In this document: piece after piece, positions 45,581 to 55,369 of the stretch
Layout of the letters: every line of letters starts with the position of its first letter
Position numbering within the stretch: the stretch's first letter is position 1
Source: Sepiola atlantica
Lineage: Eukaryota > Mollusca > Cephalopoda > Sepiida > Sepiolidae
NCBI GenBank assembly: GCA_963556195.1
Contig: OY744551.1
Location: 8,748,135-8,812,134, forward strand
Direction: 5' to 3'
DNA: 64,000 nt
Notes under the pieces: model-generated
Database searches by the model: none
What the model saw: the letters and a program-made list of their open reading frames with translations, nothing else
Told to the model about the DNA's origin: nothing
Made by a program: the position numbers and the translations under genes

Positions 45581-46111
45581 ACAAAAAATTTACAATCGTT
45601 TATGAGGTCTTAAGGAAACAAAAATGAATGAGCAGAAAGTTTTTGTGATAATGAATCTCTAAATGCATTATGTGGTGTTTAAGTATCATCCGTTGGAATA
45701 ATATAAAGTATATTTGATTCTAGGTAAAAATAGTCAAGATTTAATATATGTGAATTACAAGATATGTAAATGCATTAGGTCTCAAAGCGTCTTCCTTGGC
45801 ATTATTTTAAAATATGATGAGGTTTGTTCAGGGTTGTAAAATTTATATATATAGTCTAAAGAAGCTTTGAGTTATTTTTAACAAAAAGACAAAAAAAGGA
45901 AAATGCAGTTTAAATTCCCAGAGAAACTAACTAAATCCAAAATAGTGCAGACTTAGCATTCGTTGGAAAATTCATAAATAAATAAATTAAATATATAATA
46001 GTAAATAAATAAAATAAAAAGAGGGATTAAGTATCTAACAGTGAAACAAAAACAGGAGGCCTTAACGTAAGCATCTAATATTAACACGGGGATCATCAGC
46101 TGTTTACCATG

Positions 46112-46145
<34 letters not shown>
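45581..46145. other. Unique intron sequence
   Basis: No repeat family or coding signal was recognised until the TA tract at 46111-46157. Confidence 0.55.
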
Positions 46146-46156
<11 letters not shown>

Positions 46157-46440
46157 ATTAACTTGTTACAAATATCCAGGGGGTATGAATCCGAAGGAAG
46201 TTGAAACCGGGTTTATGAGAGTGCTCAATGAAAATTCAGAGCAAAATATATATTTTTTGATTTTATTCCATTAGTTGCGACAAAACAGGTTTTGTTTCAT
46301 TGGTGCGGATAGCTACCAATTCATCGGGCCGGCGAAAGGAATTCAAAGGAATTCCTTTCGCCGGCCCGATGAATTGGTAGCTATCCGCACCAATGAAACA
46401 AAACCTGTTTTGTCGCAACTAATGGAATAAAATCAAAATA
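46146..46440. mobile_element. Foldback element with 90-bp arms and a non-palindromic end
   Basis: The palindrome spans 46255-46438, arms joined by a 4-bp spacer (AAAG, centre 46346.5). Positions 46146-46254 are single-copy in the element and match 24400-24500 inverted. Both arms contain the CCGATGA / ATTGGT hairpin ACCAAT / GAAAC core. Confidence 0.8.
46366..46399 (+). other. Hammerhead-like core with conserved stem
   Basis: CCGATGA (46366-46372), perfect 6-bp stem ATTGGT/ACCAAT (46373-46378, 46389-46394) and GAAAC (46395-46399). The mirror copy is at 46327-46294 minus. The conserved U of CUGANGA is C here. In the 24322-24355 copy the first stem pair is G-T instead of A-T, so pairing is kept. 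Confidence 0.35.
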
Positions 46441-46516
46441 TATATATAGATATATATATATAATGTACACAAAGCCTTAGGGAAACAAACGTTGGTTAAC
46501 AGCTTTAGTATAATAA

Positions 46517-46559
<43 letters not shown>

Positions 46560-46570
46560 GGTAATATTAA

Positions 46571-47126
46571 TATATATTGTGTGTGAATTTAGGCAGCATA
46601 TTTTCATTTAGGCAAACATTATTAAATAACACGGAGTATTTTTTCTTAATAAGACCTTTTTGTATTTTTTCAATTTTCTGAATGGTCCATTTAGTATTTC
46701 GGTCAAATTGATGTATCCAAGTTCCGTGAGTTTCTTGTTCTATTTTACTTTGCTTTTTCGCGAGTACTTTCGATTTGACGCGTCAAATCATCTTCAGACA
46801 GTGTTAGTCTTCGTGTCTTTAAAAATATGTCGTTACTGTTGAGTTTTTTTTACGGCTAGTAATTTACAATTTTAAAAAGAACGTCTATAATATTGAGATG
46901 TTACATGCAAACGTGATTACGTTCTAAGCGCATGCAAGATTTCAAAAGTATGATTGCTTAACGGCTAAGAATTTGATTACGTTCTAAGCACGTGCAAGAT
47001 TCAAATTTGGTATAATGGACTATTCGGAAAATTGAAAAAAAATTTTTAAGTCTTTTCAGGCAAAAATACTCCATGTTGTTTAATAATGTTTGCCTAAATG
47101 AAAATATGCTGCCTAAATACACACAC

Positions 47127-47136
<10 letters not shown>
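46571..47136. mobile_element. Inverted-repeat element, about 565 bp
   Basis: The ends (TTTAGGCAGCATATTTTCAT and on to about 46695; its complement at 47005-47125) form arms of about 115 bp. The interior has a near-duplicate pair with GATTACGTTCTAAGC (46914 and 46976) and a hammerhead-like site. The same right end occurs beside AAAATTGAAAAA. Non-coding. Confidence 0.75.
46768..46797 (-). other. Hammerhead-like core with 18-bp perfect hairpin
   Basis: On the minus strand CTGAAGA (46797-46791), then GATTTGACGCGTCAAATC (46789-46772), then GAAA. The perfect hairpin sits exactly where stem II belongs. Other stems were not resolved. Confidence 0.35.
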
Positions 47137-47170
<34 letters not shown>

Positions 47171-47647
47171 GTTAGTATGTATGGAGATGAGTTATTTGTA
47201 CAATTTCTCTAGACGTAGGTAAGACGGCGCTCACATTAGACTGTCCTTCTTAAGGCGCAGTTACAAATCCTGTACGAGTCTCATGTTTCACTTTGAGGTA
47301 TTCTTTGTTTATCCCAAGCCCCGCGGACTAAATTAAACCTTTTTTGCAAAAACATTAGTATTAACAAAAACGGAGCATATACATACATAACATATGCATA
47401 TAGATTCGATACAATCTCTGTGTTTGTTTCCAAAGAGAATTTTTTGATTGACTGGTATTCATATTTCAAGCGTTTTCATTGGTTAATCAACATAGATTTG
47501 ACCAATCGCTGCATGTGTAGAGATTACATAAACAGTTAAAGAGAGTGGAGCCTAATTCCGGTGATACTAATGAGTACCAGTGTGTAACGTGATTATGCCA
47601 TATCAGTGACAAAGATTAATATGATGTTATTTTTTTCTTTTCCCCAG
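47137..47647. other. Intron end before plexin exon 4
   Basis: Apart from the TA tail at 47131-47165 nothing is recognised. The exon 4 acceptor lies at 47646-47647. Confidence 0.55.
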
Positions 47648-47741
47648 GTCAACGATGGCGCGTTTATGGCGTTAGAACTGAAGCAGACTCCAATGAATAC
47701 AGGACCACCATTACAAGAAAAACCTTCATTTTATAAATATG
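47648..47741 (+). CDS. PLXNA: Plexin-A, internal coding exon (RBD C-terminus and start of linker)
   Basis: The exon has 94 nt with acceptor TTTTCCCCAG (ends 47647) and donor GTAAGC (47742), phase 0 to 1, 31 codons plus one base. The translation begins VNDGAFMALELKQ, corresponding to the conserved V-x-D-G-x-x-x-A-L-x-x-K-Q at the end of the RBD of class A plexins. It continues into a Pro-rich, poorly conserved linker (TPMNTGPPLQEKPS) ending F-Y-K-Y. The intron before it is 19,857 bp, the longest here, and contains the 39-bp, 36-bp and roughly 42-bp arrays and a complete LTR element. Reading frame and phase agree with both neighbouring exons, so nothing appears to be missing between them. Confidence 0.92.
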
Positions 47742-47984
47742 GTAAGCCATGGGGATTGAAGTCACAATGGCATGCTCACAGATAATACTGAATCCGGTAC
47801 ACATTTCAGGAAATATTGTGGTGCAAGGGGGTTGCTGGCTTAATGAGTATCATTGTAGACTATGAAATCGGCTTTAGCAGTTCAAATCCTGTCGGCTCTT
47901 TTATGCCAATAATTCCAAACCAAAGTTTGACCATTTAAGTATCAGAAGAATTATTTTATTATGCTAATTATTTTCTGCCCTGAC

Positions 47985-48440
47985 CCAACCTTCATCAATT
48001 ACTCGTTTGCCCCTTGTTTACGAAAATACATCTTTTCACACTCGGTCAAAAGATTTCTCCAGATTCAAAACAGCAAAATACAGGTTCTTCTTCTTACCAA
48101 GGTACTTCTCGTGCATTTGTCTCAGTATAAATATAGCACAAGTTGTACTTTGGCCAGGCATAAAACCAAACTGCATTTCATCTATGCTTATCTGACTTTT
48201 TATTTGCTGCTCAATTATTCTCTCAACTACTCACAGGACCTGATCCATCAACTTTAAACCTTTGTAATCACCTCTATCGAGTGTTTCCCATTTACCCTTC
48301 TAACAGTTAACAATTGTACTAAGTTTCCAGTCTTTCGGGATAAAGTCTTCTTTTATGATCTGATTTGTCAAGTGTGCAATCATCTCCACCTTCAACATTT
48401 CTGCAACAACGTCTGAGGATCCTCCATCCTTATTCTTACT
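47985..48440 (-). pseudogene. RTE-like LINE reverse transcriptase fragment
   Basis: Minus-strand translation gives L-T-N-Q-I-I-K-E-D-F-I-P-K-D-W, then W-E-T-L-D-R-G-D-Y-K-G-L-K-L-M-D-Q-V-L, I-E-Q-Q-I-K-S-Q-I-S-I-D-E-M-Q-F-G-F-M-P-G and L-Y-F-A-V-L-N-L-E-K-S-F-D-R-V. These are RT motifs 1-3 in order: P-x-x-W, Y-K-G-L-K-L-x-D, Q-F-G-F-x-P-G, and an F-x-D-L-E-K-A-F-D-R-V relative. The catalytic Asp of the latter is Asn here, and in-frame stops occur, so the copy is dead. The typical RTE wording YKGLKLLDQVMK supports the clade. Confidence 0.75.
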
Positions 48441-48774
48441 CGCAGCTTCCCGAATTTCAATAAAGAGAATCGTTTTCATTTTTAAAATATTTATAACATG
48501 AACTTGTGATTTTTTTTGGTGCTTAGTTCGACATCTCTTACAAAAAAAAAATAGCTAAAGAAATATATAAACTTTATGTACTTACGTGGTAGCTTAAAAG
48601 AAGACTGTGCACCAAAGATTACGCAAATTCATCCAGTATTTATTAAAGTAAAACAAAAAAAACATGATTTTATCTATCAGTCGACATATTTTATCTATCG
48701 GTTGCCAAGGGAGATAACTCAATTTTTTTGCAAGAGTTCTTGTTCTTTTCATCAGAACTTGCCTTGAGCAGTGT
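48441..48774. other. Intron sequence between two RTE fragments
   Basis: No recognisable coding or repeat signal. Confidence 0.5.
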
Positions 48775-48928
48775 GTATCAACAGTTCTATCTCCTCTGTC
48801 ATTTGTCTCAGTATAAATATAGCACCAGTTGTACTTTGGTCAGGCATAAAACCAAACAGCATTTCATCTATGCTTATCTGACTTCTTATTTGCTGCTCAA
48901 TTATTCTCTCAACTACTCACAGGACCTG

Positions 48929-49260
48929 TTTTTGGCTAAGATCAAAGTGTAGTATCTGTTCCGATGGATACTGCACCCCATACTGGTGTTGTCTTGGCCT
49001 TCGGGTCTTGATTTACGCCGGTCAATGGGTCTGTCCTGTGCAGTTCTGGGAGGTCCAGCTTCCCAGGCTTTGCCTCCCCTCTTTGGGGAGGAGTAAGTTT
49101 ATTGCTTACTGCCTGAGGCGCCTCTACCGGGGAATGCCGACGGGGCTGCCCAGGCAATTTTTAAACCCCACTTTCCCGACCCGACCTTGGGTCACATCTT
49201 ACTTGGGGGAGTAAGATAAAAACTGGCCTTGTGCCTAACTCCTGGAGAGGAGTAAATTAA
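48929..49260 (+). mobile_element. SINE-like element with U2 snRNA-derived head, copy 2
   Basis: The element starts TTTTTGGCTAAGATCAAAGT and continues GTAGTATCTGTTC. From TTTTGG to GTTC this equals invertebrate U2 snRNA as I remember it, including the GTAGTA branch-point-pairing sequence. The body and tail (CTCCTGGAGAGGAGTAAATT) match copy 1. The 15-bp target duplication TACTCACAGGACCTG is at 48914-48928 and 49261-49275. The paralogous RTE fragment at 48233-48247 has the site once, an in-window empty site. Confidence 0.88.
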
Positions 49261-49330
49261 TACTCACAGGACCTGATCCATCAACTTTAAACCTTTGTAA
49301 TCACTTCTATCGAGTGTTTCCCCTTTACCC

Positions 49331-49378
49331 TACCACTAACCCTAACCCTAACTCCTAAATCTTATCCTAACCCTAACC
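49331..49378 (+). repeat. Interstitial telomere-like repeat (CCCTAA)n
   Basis: Degenerate CCCTAA/CCTAAC units, opposite in orientation to 694-719. Confidence 0.7.
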
Positions 49379-49679
49379 TTTATCGACTCTTATTAGAATT
49401 CACAATTGTACTAAGTTCCAAGTCTTTCGAGATAACTGTTAAACCGAAAATTTAACCCAAAACAAAAAAAAATCAAAGTGTCAGAAAAACTGCTAAATTT
49501 TTAAAAGCCGTTGTTTATGTTTCGAAATTCTTTAGATGGGGATCGATAATTTGGATGTTTTTTGCTACTATTCTCATCTTGGTTTTCACAACGTTTCGGC
49601 CGATGTAACCTCTGACTTTTTACAGTTTGTCTTTCAAACTTAAAAGTCTTCGTCAAACTCTGGAATTTCGACCTAATTT

Positions 49680-50040
49680 AATCCAACTAAACCCTTTATT
49701 TAACGCAAATCTGAAATATATGAATTTTTCAAATGGGAGCGTGTGACCATATTATGACCCCTAAAACCCTTTAAAATAACCCACAGAAACTGAAGTTTGG
49801 GGAATATTTATAAATTGATGTGTAATACATATTGTTAAAATTTCAAAAAAAATCAGAGATACCTGAATTTTTACAAAGGGTTTCCACCACTTTTACCGCT
49901 TTTGAAAAAAAAAAACTAAATATAACCCACATTTTGACCCCTCACGCCTATTGTGTTCCAAAATTCATAATGATCGGTTAATTAGTTTAGGAGTAAAACC
50001 TGTATATATATATATATATAAATATATAAACATACCTAAT
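49680..50040 (+). mobile_element. LINE 3' UTR copy leading into a tandem tail
   Basis: Matches 22475-22725 in order (GCAAATCTGAAATAT, TTGATGT-TAATAC, ATGATCGGTTAATTAGTTTA). Its terminal segment AAACATACCTAATTTCATATA becomes the unit of the array that follows. Confidence 0.6.
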
Positions 50041-50179
50041 TTCATATATACATATATATATATATATATATAAATATATAAACATACCTAATTTCATATA
50101 TACATATAAATATATAAACATACCTAATTTCATATATACATATATATATATATATAAATATATAAACATACCTAATTTC

Positions 50180-50218
<39 letters not shown>

Positions 50219-50279
50219 TATAAACATACCTAATTTCATATATACATATATATATAAATATATAAACATACCTAATTTC

Positions 50280-50310
<31 letters not shown>

Positions 50311-50411
50311 AATATATAAACATACCTAATTTCATATATACATATATATATATAAATATATAAACATACCTAATTTCATATATATATACATATATAAACA
50401 TACCTAATTTC

Positions 50412-50442
<31 letters not shown>

Positions 50443-50463
50443 AATATAAACATACCTAATTTC

Positions 50464-50510
<47 letters not shown>

Positions 50511-50581
50511 TATAAACATACCTAATTTCATATATACATATATATATATATATATATAAATATATAAACATACCTAATTTC

Positions 50582-50614
<33 letters not shown>

Positions 50615-50637
50615 AATATATAAACATACCTAATTTC

Positions 50638-50680
<43 letters not shown>

Positions 50681-50776
50681 TATAAACATACCTAATTTCA
50701 TATATATATATATATATATATATAAATATATATAAACATACCTAATTTCATATATATATATATGTATATACATATA

Positions 50777-50813
<37 letters not shown>

Positions 50814-51029
50814 GTATATACATATATATATATATGTATATACATACATATATATATATATATATATAAATATATAAACATACCTAATTTCATATATACA
50901 TATACATATACATATATATAAATATATAAACATACCTAATTTCATATATACATATACATATACATATATATATATATAAATATATAAACATACCTAATTT
51001 CATATATATATATATGTATATATATATAC

Positions 51030-51076
<47 letters not shown>

Positions 51077-51127
51077 CATATATATATATATATATATATG
51101 TATATACATATACATATATATATATAC

Positions 51128-51162
<35 letters not shown>

Positions 51163-51190
51163 CATATATTTATACATATATATATATATA
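49985..51190 (+). repeat. Expanded LINE tail array (AAACATACCTAATTTC plus TA run), about 18 units
   Basis: Each unit is AATATATAAACATACCTAAT followed by TTCATATATACATATA and a TA run of variable length, giving periods of about 33-135 bp. The last 190 bp are TA/TACA only. Confidence 0.9.
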
Positions 51191-51230
51191 AAGAAGTAAT
51201 TATTTAATAATAAAATTTTTTTAATTATCA

Positions 51231-51269
51231 TCCACATACGTTTCATCCTAATAGAATCATCAGTGTGGA
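51231..51269 (-). other. Candidate minimal hammerhead ribozyme downstream of SINE head
   Basis: Read on the minus strand: TCCACA (51269-51264), CTGATGA (51263-51257), TTCT/AGGA hairpin (51256-51253 with 51249-51246, loop ATT), one extra T, GAAAC (51244-51240), GTA (51239-51237), then TGTGGA (51236-51231), which pairs perfectly with TCCACA as helix I. GTA is a legal NUH cleavage triplet and C-G would be a one-pair helix III, as in the minimal hammerheads described for Penelope-like elements, which act as dimers. Activity is unproven. Confidence 0.5.
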
Positions 51270-51276
51270 AGATAAC

Positions 51277-51355
51277 TGTTCAGCTGTTCGCACGATTCGA
51301 ACAGCCGGGCATGAGTAACCTTAACCTCCGAGCGCGCTAACCAATTAGCCAACTT
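51277..51355 (-). mobile_element. tRNA-derived SINE head
   Basis: On the minus strand TGGCTAATTGGTTAGCGCGC is a good A box (TGGCNNANTGG) and CTGTTCGAATCGTGC carries the B box GTTCGAATC at tRNA-like spacing. The 3' continuation runs AACAGCTGAACAGTTATCTT directly into the hammerhead-like motif at 51269-51231. Confidence 0.7.
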
Positions 51356-51455
51356 TAACAGCGAGGCGACAAGCCGAAAAATAAATCCTACTAATGTCAT
51401 ATAAAGTGGACAAACAGTGATCACGTGGACAGGAACTCCGAATAATATTATATGT

Positions 51456-51504
<49 letters not shown>

Positions 51505-51506
<2 letters not shown>

Positions 51507-52050
51507 AATTATTTATTTAAAAACTATACATTACATATTCCAGAGACTTACCATAGTTTCATTGACATGGGTAGACCTTTACTGTTTAGAAAAGGCCCTT
51601 AGAACCCATCTCAGATCTTTGGCAGATCCTTTCAATAGTCCGAATCAGGATCTTAGTTTAAAAGGGGAATTGACTGATGAATTTGCCATAGTTTTGATTT
51701 GTGTCCCAAGTACTTTCAAACCCATCCGGGTCCATCTTCAGTGGAATGAGAATAATCAGGTACAGACCATGTGTTAGTATTATAGATGGTTTTGGCGGGA
51801 ATTATGTAATAAGTACGAAACTATAGTTAGAATTATCGCCATTTTAGTATATTATTACTGATATTAAAGTTAATTCTGTTAATCAGGGTTGTTTATGGTT
51901 TTTTATATATAGGGCTTCTAATATATGGAGTTTTTGTTTGTTAGTACTATATTCTAAGATTTTTGTATTTTCTACCAAGAGTTTTCTGAATTCCGATTGG
52001 GGGCAGGAATGGTCGTTAGTTAAGTGTTGCCTGCAAGAAAAGATGCTGCC

Positions 52051-52082
<32 letters not shown>

Positions 52083-52392
52083 CAAATTATTTATTTAAAA
52101 ACTATACTTTACATATTCCATAGACGTACCATAGTTTCATTGACTTGGGTAGACCTTTACTGTTTAGAAAAGGCCCTTACGAAATGAAAACGCTAATCAT
52201 TGGAGTCCATTTTTCGAACTGTTTTCAATTCATCAGTCACTGAAGCTTTTAAGTGGGTTGTAAGGGTCTTTTTTTAAACAGTAAAGGTCTACCCATGTCA
52301 ATGAAACTATGGTAAGTCTACCCATGTCAATTAAATCATAGTACATCTCTGGAATTTGTAATGTATAATTTTTAAATAAATAATTTGTATTT
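51505..52392. mobile_element. Inverted and direct copies of a Penelope-LTR-like repeat
   Basis: The segment AAATTATTTATTTAAAAACT through GGGTAGACCTTTACTGTTTA occurs at 51505-51600 and 52081-52185, and inverted at 52262-52392, so 52081-52392 is a foldback. Hammerhead-like sites lie at 51741-51713 and 52236-52212 on minus. No coding sequence is recognised. Confidence 0.55.
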
Positions 52393-52944
52393 TAGCTCTT
52401 GCATTCTTACGATCGAGCACTTTATTGATTTCTTTTCAACATACCCCGACACACTATATATATACTTTTATAATGTTTGTATAAAATTTGTGCATTGTTC
52501 TTTTTTTGTTTTGTTTTGTTTTTTTACGATGTCTCGGCCTATATGCTCTCCAGCCTTCTTCAGGTCTATTGTTCATCGACAGTTGTGTTTTCACTGAATT
52601 TAATGTTGTTGATTCGTTGTGTATTTTGTAAGCTGATATTTCCTGCATAGTTAAGTCCAAAGAACTGGGGGGGACGGGGGGGGGGGTAATTTTTAAAATT
52701 TAAAAACAGTCATCGATCGTGTGCATGGAAATCCGTGAGACATGTATATATGGCTTAAACATACAATTAAATACATTGCTCCTATACACAAAAGAATGCA
52801 CAAATTTTTTTTTTTTTTTTTTACTGATGGTTCATCACTTATCAAGGGGGTGGGGCATCACCTACTAGATTTCGAAGTCGGGTTTGTACTCTGTTAAGGC
52901 AGGAAAGGTAGTATCTCCGCAGACGTGGCAACTTTACTCCATCT
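52393..52944. other. Intron sequence with another hammerhead-like site
   Basis: Minus 52563-52531 reads CTGAAGA, GGC/GCC-type stem and GAGAC in place of GAAAC. Homopolymer runs at 52669-52687 and 52806-52822. No gene. Confidence 0.4.
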
Positions 52945-53022
52945 TAAGACGTATTTGACTCTTATACAGGCAAAGGATTGCCTCAGGTGCGAGATACTTT
53001 CAGGAGCGGTAGAATGATCCAA
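52945..53022 (-). pseudogene. LINE ORF2 fragment (post-RT region), inverted copy
   Basis: Minus-strand reading gives G-S-F-Y-R-S, stop, K-Y-L-A-P-E-A-I-L-C-L-Y-K-S-Q-I-R-L-K-M-E, the same protein segment as 32449-32536 with an in-frame stop. Confidence 0.65.
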
Positions 53023-53383
53023 GGGAAACTTATTGCTAAGAAGGAAAGAAAAAAAATGTATGTGATAAGAACAAAGACATTTACTTGGATTTTCTCGTGA
53101 TGTCTTTTCTCAAAACTCAAAATAAGTCTCACAATCCGAGGAACTGAAATGAAAATAGCTACGCCCGATAAAATAATCCAATGGAAAAGAATTACAAACT
53201 TGGCTCAATTGCGAGTGCTTGAAAGAATTTCTATTATTCTGGCAATAAAAGCCTCAAACTCTTTGGATAAATTCATGAGTGCTTATCTACATAAATTGTA
53301 TTGAGACGATTAATCGGAATCGGAAATATTTTTTATTTTTAAATTTTTTACTGAGAATTAGGGTGAAGGTTTTGGGTGTCATC

Positions 53384-53605
53384 CTAAGTTGGGAGCTGTG
53401 TAGCAAGATGTCTGGTTACATTAGTTTTAAACCTCTGCATGTCGGTACAGTCAGGGAAACAGGGAGCAGGGAGGGAGTTCCAGAGGCCGGCAGCACGAGG
53501 AAAGAAGCAATCGAAGTAGAAGGCTCTCCGGCATCTGAGGACCCCACAGTGAACGGATGGGATTTAGCTGACTGTCGAGTTGGTCTAGTGCACTTACAGC
53601 CAGTT
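53384..53605 (-). pseudogene. LINE ORF2 C-terminus (Jockey/I-like)
   Basis: Minus-strand translation gives R-A-F-Y-F-D-C-F-F-P-R-A-A-G-L-W-N-S-L-P-A, then CFPDCTDMQRFKTNVTRHL and T-Q-L-P-T, stop. F-F-P-R-x-x-x-L-W-N-S-L-P and F-K-x-x-V/L-x-R-H-L are the usual C-terminal signature. Upstream coding sequence is too decayed to extend. Confidence 0.75.
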
Positions 53606-53821
53606 CATCGGAATCGGGAATCGGAAAAAATCTTCCTTTTTTCGCGTACTGGAATTAGAACAATTTTAACCTTATTTCCGATTCCGAAAACGATTCTTTT
53701 ATTTTTATTTATTTATTTATTTTTTAATTTAATTGTTAATGCTAATGGTAGAATGATAAATATTTATTTATTTTAAAACTACCAGTAAAACTAAATTTAT
53801 AGATCATAATAACGAATGCAG

Positions 53822-54125
53822 GCAAAAATGGCACGAGTGAAAAAAGAGGTAAAAATGGCACGAGTGAAAAAAGAGGTAAAAATGGCACGAGTGAAAAAAG
53901 AGGTAAAAATGGCACGAGTGAAAAAAGAGGTAAAAATGGCACGAGTGAAAAAAGAGGTAAAAATGGCACGAGTGAAAAAAGAGGTAAAAATGGCACGAGT
54001 GAAAAAAGAGGTAAAAATGGCACGAGTGAAAAAAGAGGTAAAAATGGCACGAGTGAAAAACATAGATGAAAATGGCACGAGTGAAAAACATAGATGAAAA
54101 TGGCACGAGTGAAAAACATAGATGA
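53822..54125 (+). repeat. 27/28-bp tandem repeat, about 11 copies
   Basis: The unit is AAAAATGGCACGAGTGAAAA followed by AAGAGGT (27 bp), switching to a 28-bp variant (ACATAGAT ending) in the last three copies. The 27-bp phase keeps all frames open, for example a 9-residue M-A-R-V-K-K-E-V-K repeat. Not called a gene. Confidence 0.93.
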
Positions 54126-55159
54126 AAATCTCACAATGAGTTTATCAAAAATCTTGGATACAATACATAAAAGGGAAAACATTAAGAAGTTTGTGAAATT
54201 AAAAAGAAAAGTATATGTAGATGAGGACTTTCTGCTAAATACATCCCCCTTAAAATAAATGAATTTCTACTTTTTTAGGCGATAAAGAGATTTTAGAATC
54301 GGAACGAGGGGGGAATATTGTAATCACTAATTAAAAATTACAAAAATTAATAGACCCTTTAATCCTAACCCAAGTGAATAAAATTCATTATCTGCCTCCC
54401 AAAAAAGAAATAATCTTTTGTTTAATACTTAGCCACTTTGGCAACATGGAAATGACAAGGCGGACGGACTTCAAGGCAAAGAGAGCAACGAAGGACAAAA
54501 TAACAAATACGCAAATTCCACAGAAAGGGGAGATAACTTTGGCTCCTTGCAATTCCTTTTTAATAGCGGGGTGATAGTAAAGACCACTAAGTTTTATTTG
54601 CTTTAGGCATAAATTAAAATAAAAGTTTATTTTCAGATTTCAAACCAGTTTCTTCAATTAATAAAAATTTTCTTTTAAGAAAATTTTTATTATATCGAAA
54701 AATGTTCATCCTTATTTCAAAATGTTTAAATTATTTGCAAATATTTCTTAAAAATAATTTTGTTTCAAAACTTTCCTTCCTTGTTTTAGAAATATTTATT
54801 TTACAAATTTTTTTTTTTTTTTTACTCTCCTTCCAAATTATATTGACTGACAAAATGAATTCCCGTCTTAATTCTCCGCCGCGTGTTTGTACAAGATTTG
54901 GTGCGAGATCTCACATTTGCGACGAGATTTGAAGATTCGCTTCTTTTTATTTTACCAAGGGACTTAGACACCCTATTTACCAAGGGCCATAACTCTAGCC
55001 GATACAATAATTTCTCTTCAAAAGGGAGATAACTCTGGTCTCTCCAAAACCAAAACTAGGGATCAAATTTAAACAAAATAAGATATTATCTCAAAATAAA
55101 GGAAGGTTACAACCAGCAGGTGCAGTGTAAACAAAAAACTAATTGTGCACTAAACGCAG
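54126..55159. other. Intron sequence without recognised features
   Basis: Mostly A/T-rich. There is a short inverted repeat AAAATTTTCTTTTAAGAAAATTTT near 54663. No domain was found in the short ORFs. Confidence 0.5.
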
Positions 55160-55345
55160 AGCCATCTGTTCGCTTCCTAGTGAAAACAAGTATGGCTATG
55201 GAAAGTAAATGTCTGAATATGAAAGTTACTAAGACCAAAGTGATGATCAGTGGTTGTAGTGTGGGAAAGATCCCTAAAAGAAGTAAGTTTTGCCAACTCA
55301 TTTCGTGTAAAGGGAGTCGGGTACAATTTAATTTTTGGGGGGTAC
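55160..55345 (+). pseudogene. RTE-like LINE ORF fragment (between RT and C-terminal domain)
   Basis: The reading frame gives K-C-L-N-M-K-V-T-K-T-K-V-M-I-S-G, then C-S-V-G-K-I-P-K-R-S-K-F. K-x-L-x-x-N-x-x-K-T-K-V-M-x-S-G is the usual sequence after the YADD box in RTE LINEs. It is interrupted after about 55345 by unrelated sequence; the same ORF resumes at 55913. Confidence 0.65.
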
Positions 55346-55369
55346 CTGTAAGCATTAGATACACAATAA

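Larger units (their letters stand above)
48775..49440 (-). pseudogene. Second RTE-like RT fragment, split by the U2-headed element
   Basis: Positions 48800-48928 and 49261-49330 align in order with 48115-48295 at about 95 percent identity. The coding direction is minus and the same QFGFMP region is present. The two halves are separated only by the 48929-49260 insertion and its target duplication. Confidence 0.75.

Noticed and set aside
49590..49700. CGAAGAC...GAAAG and GGCCGAAACGTTG motifs resembling the hammerhead boxes
   Set aside because: CTGANGA is not intact and no clean stem II could be drawn.
55081..55200. Possible additional plexin exon in intron 4
   Set aside because: The adjacent plexin exons at 47648 and 59469 join in phase and sequence without a gap. 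The local frame matches an RTE LINE instead.
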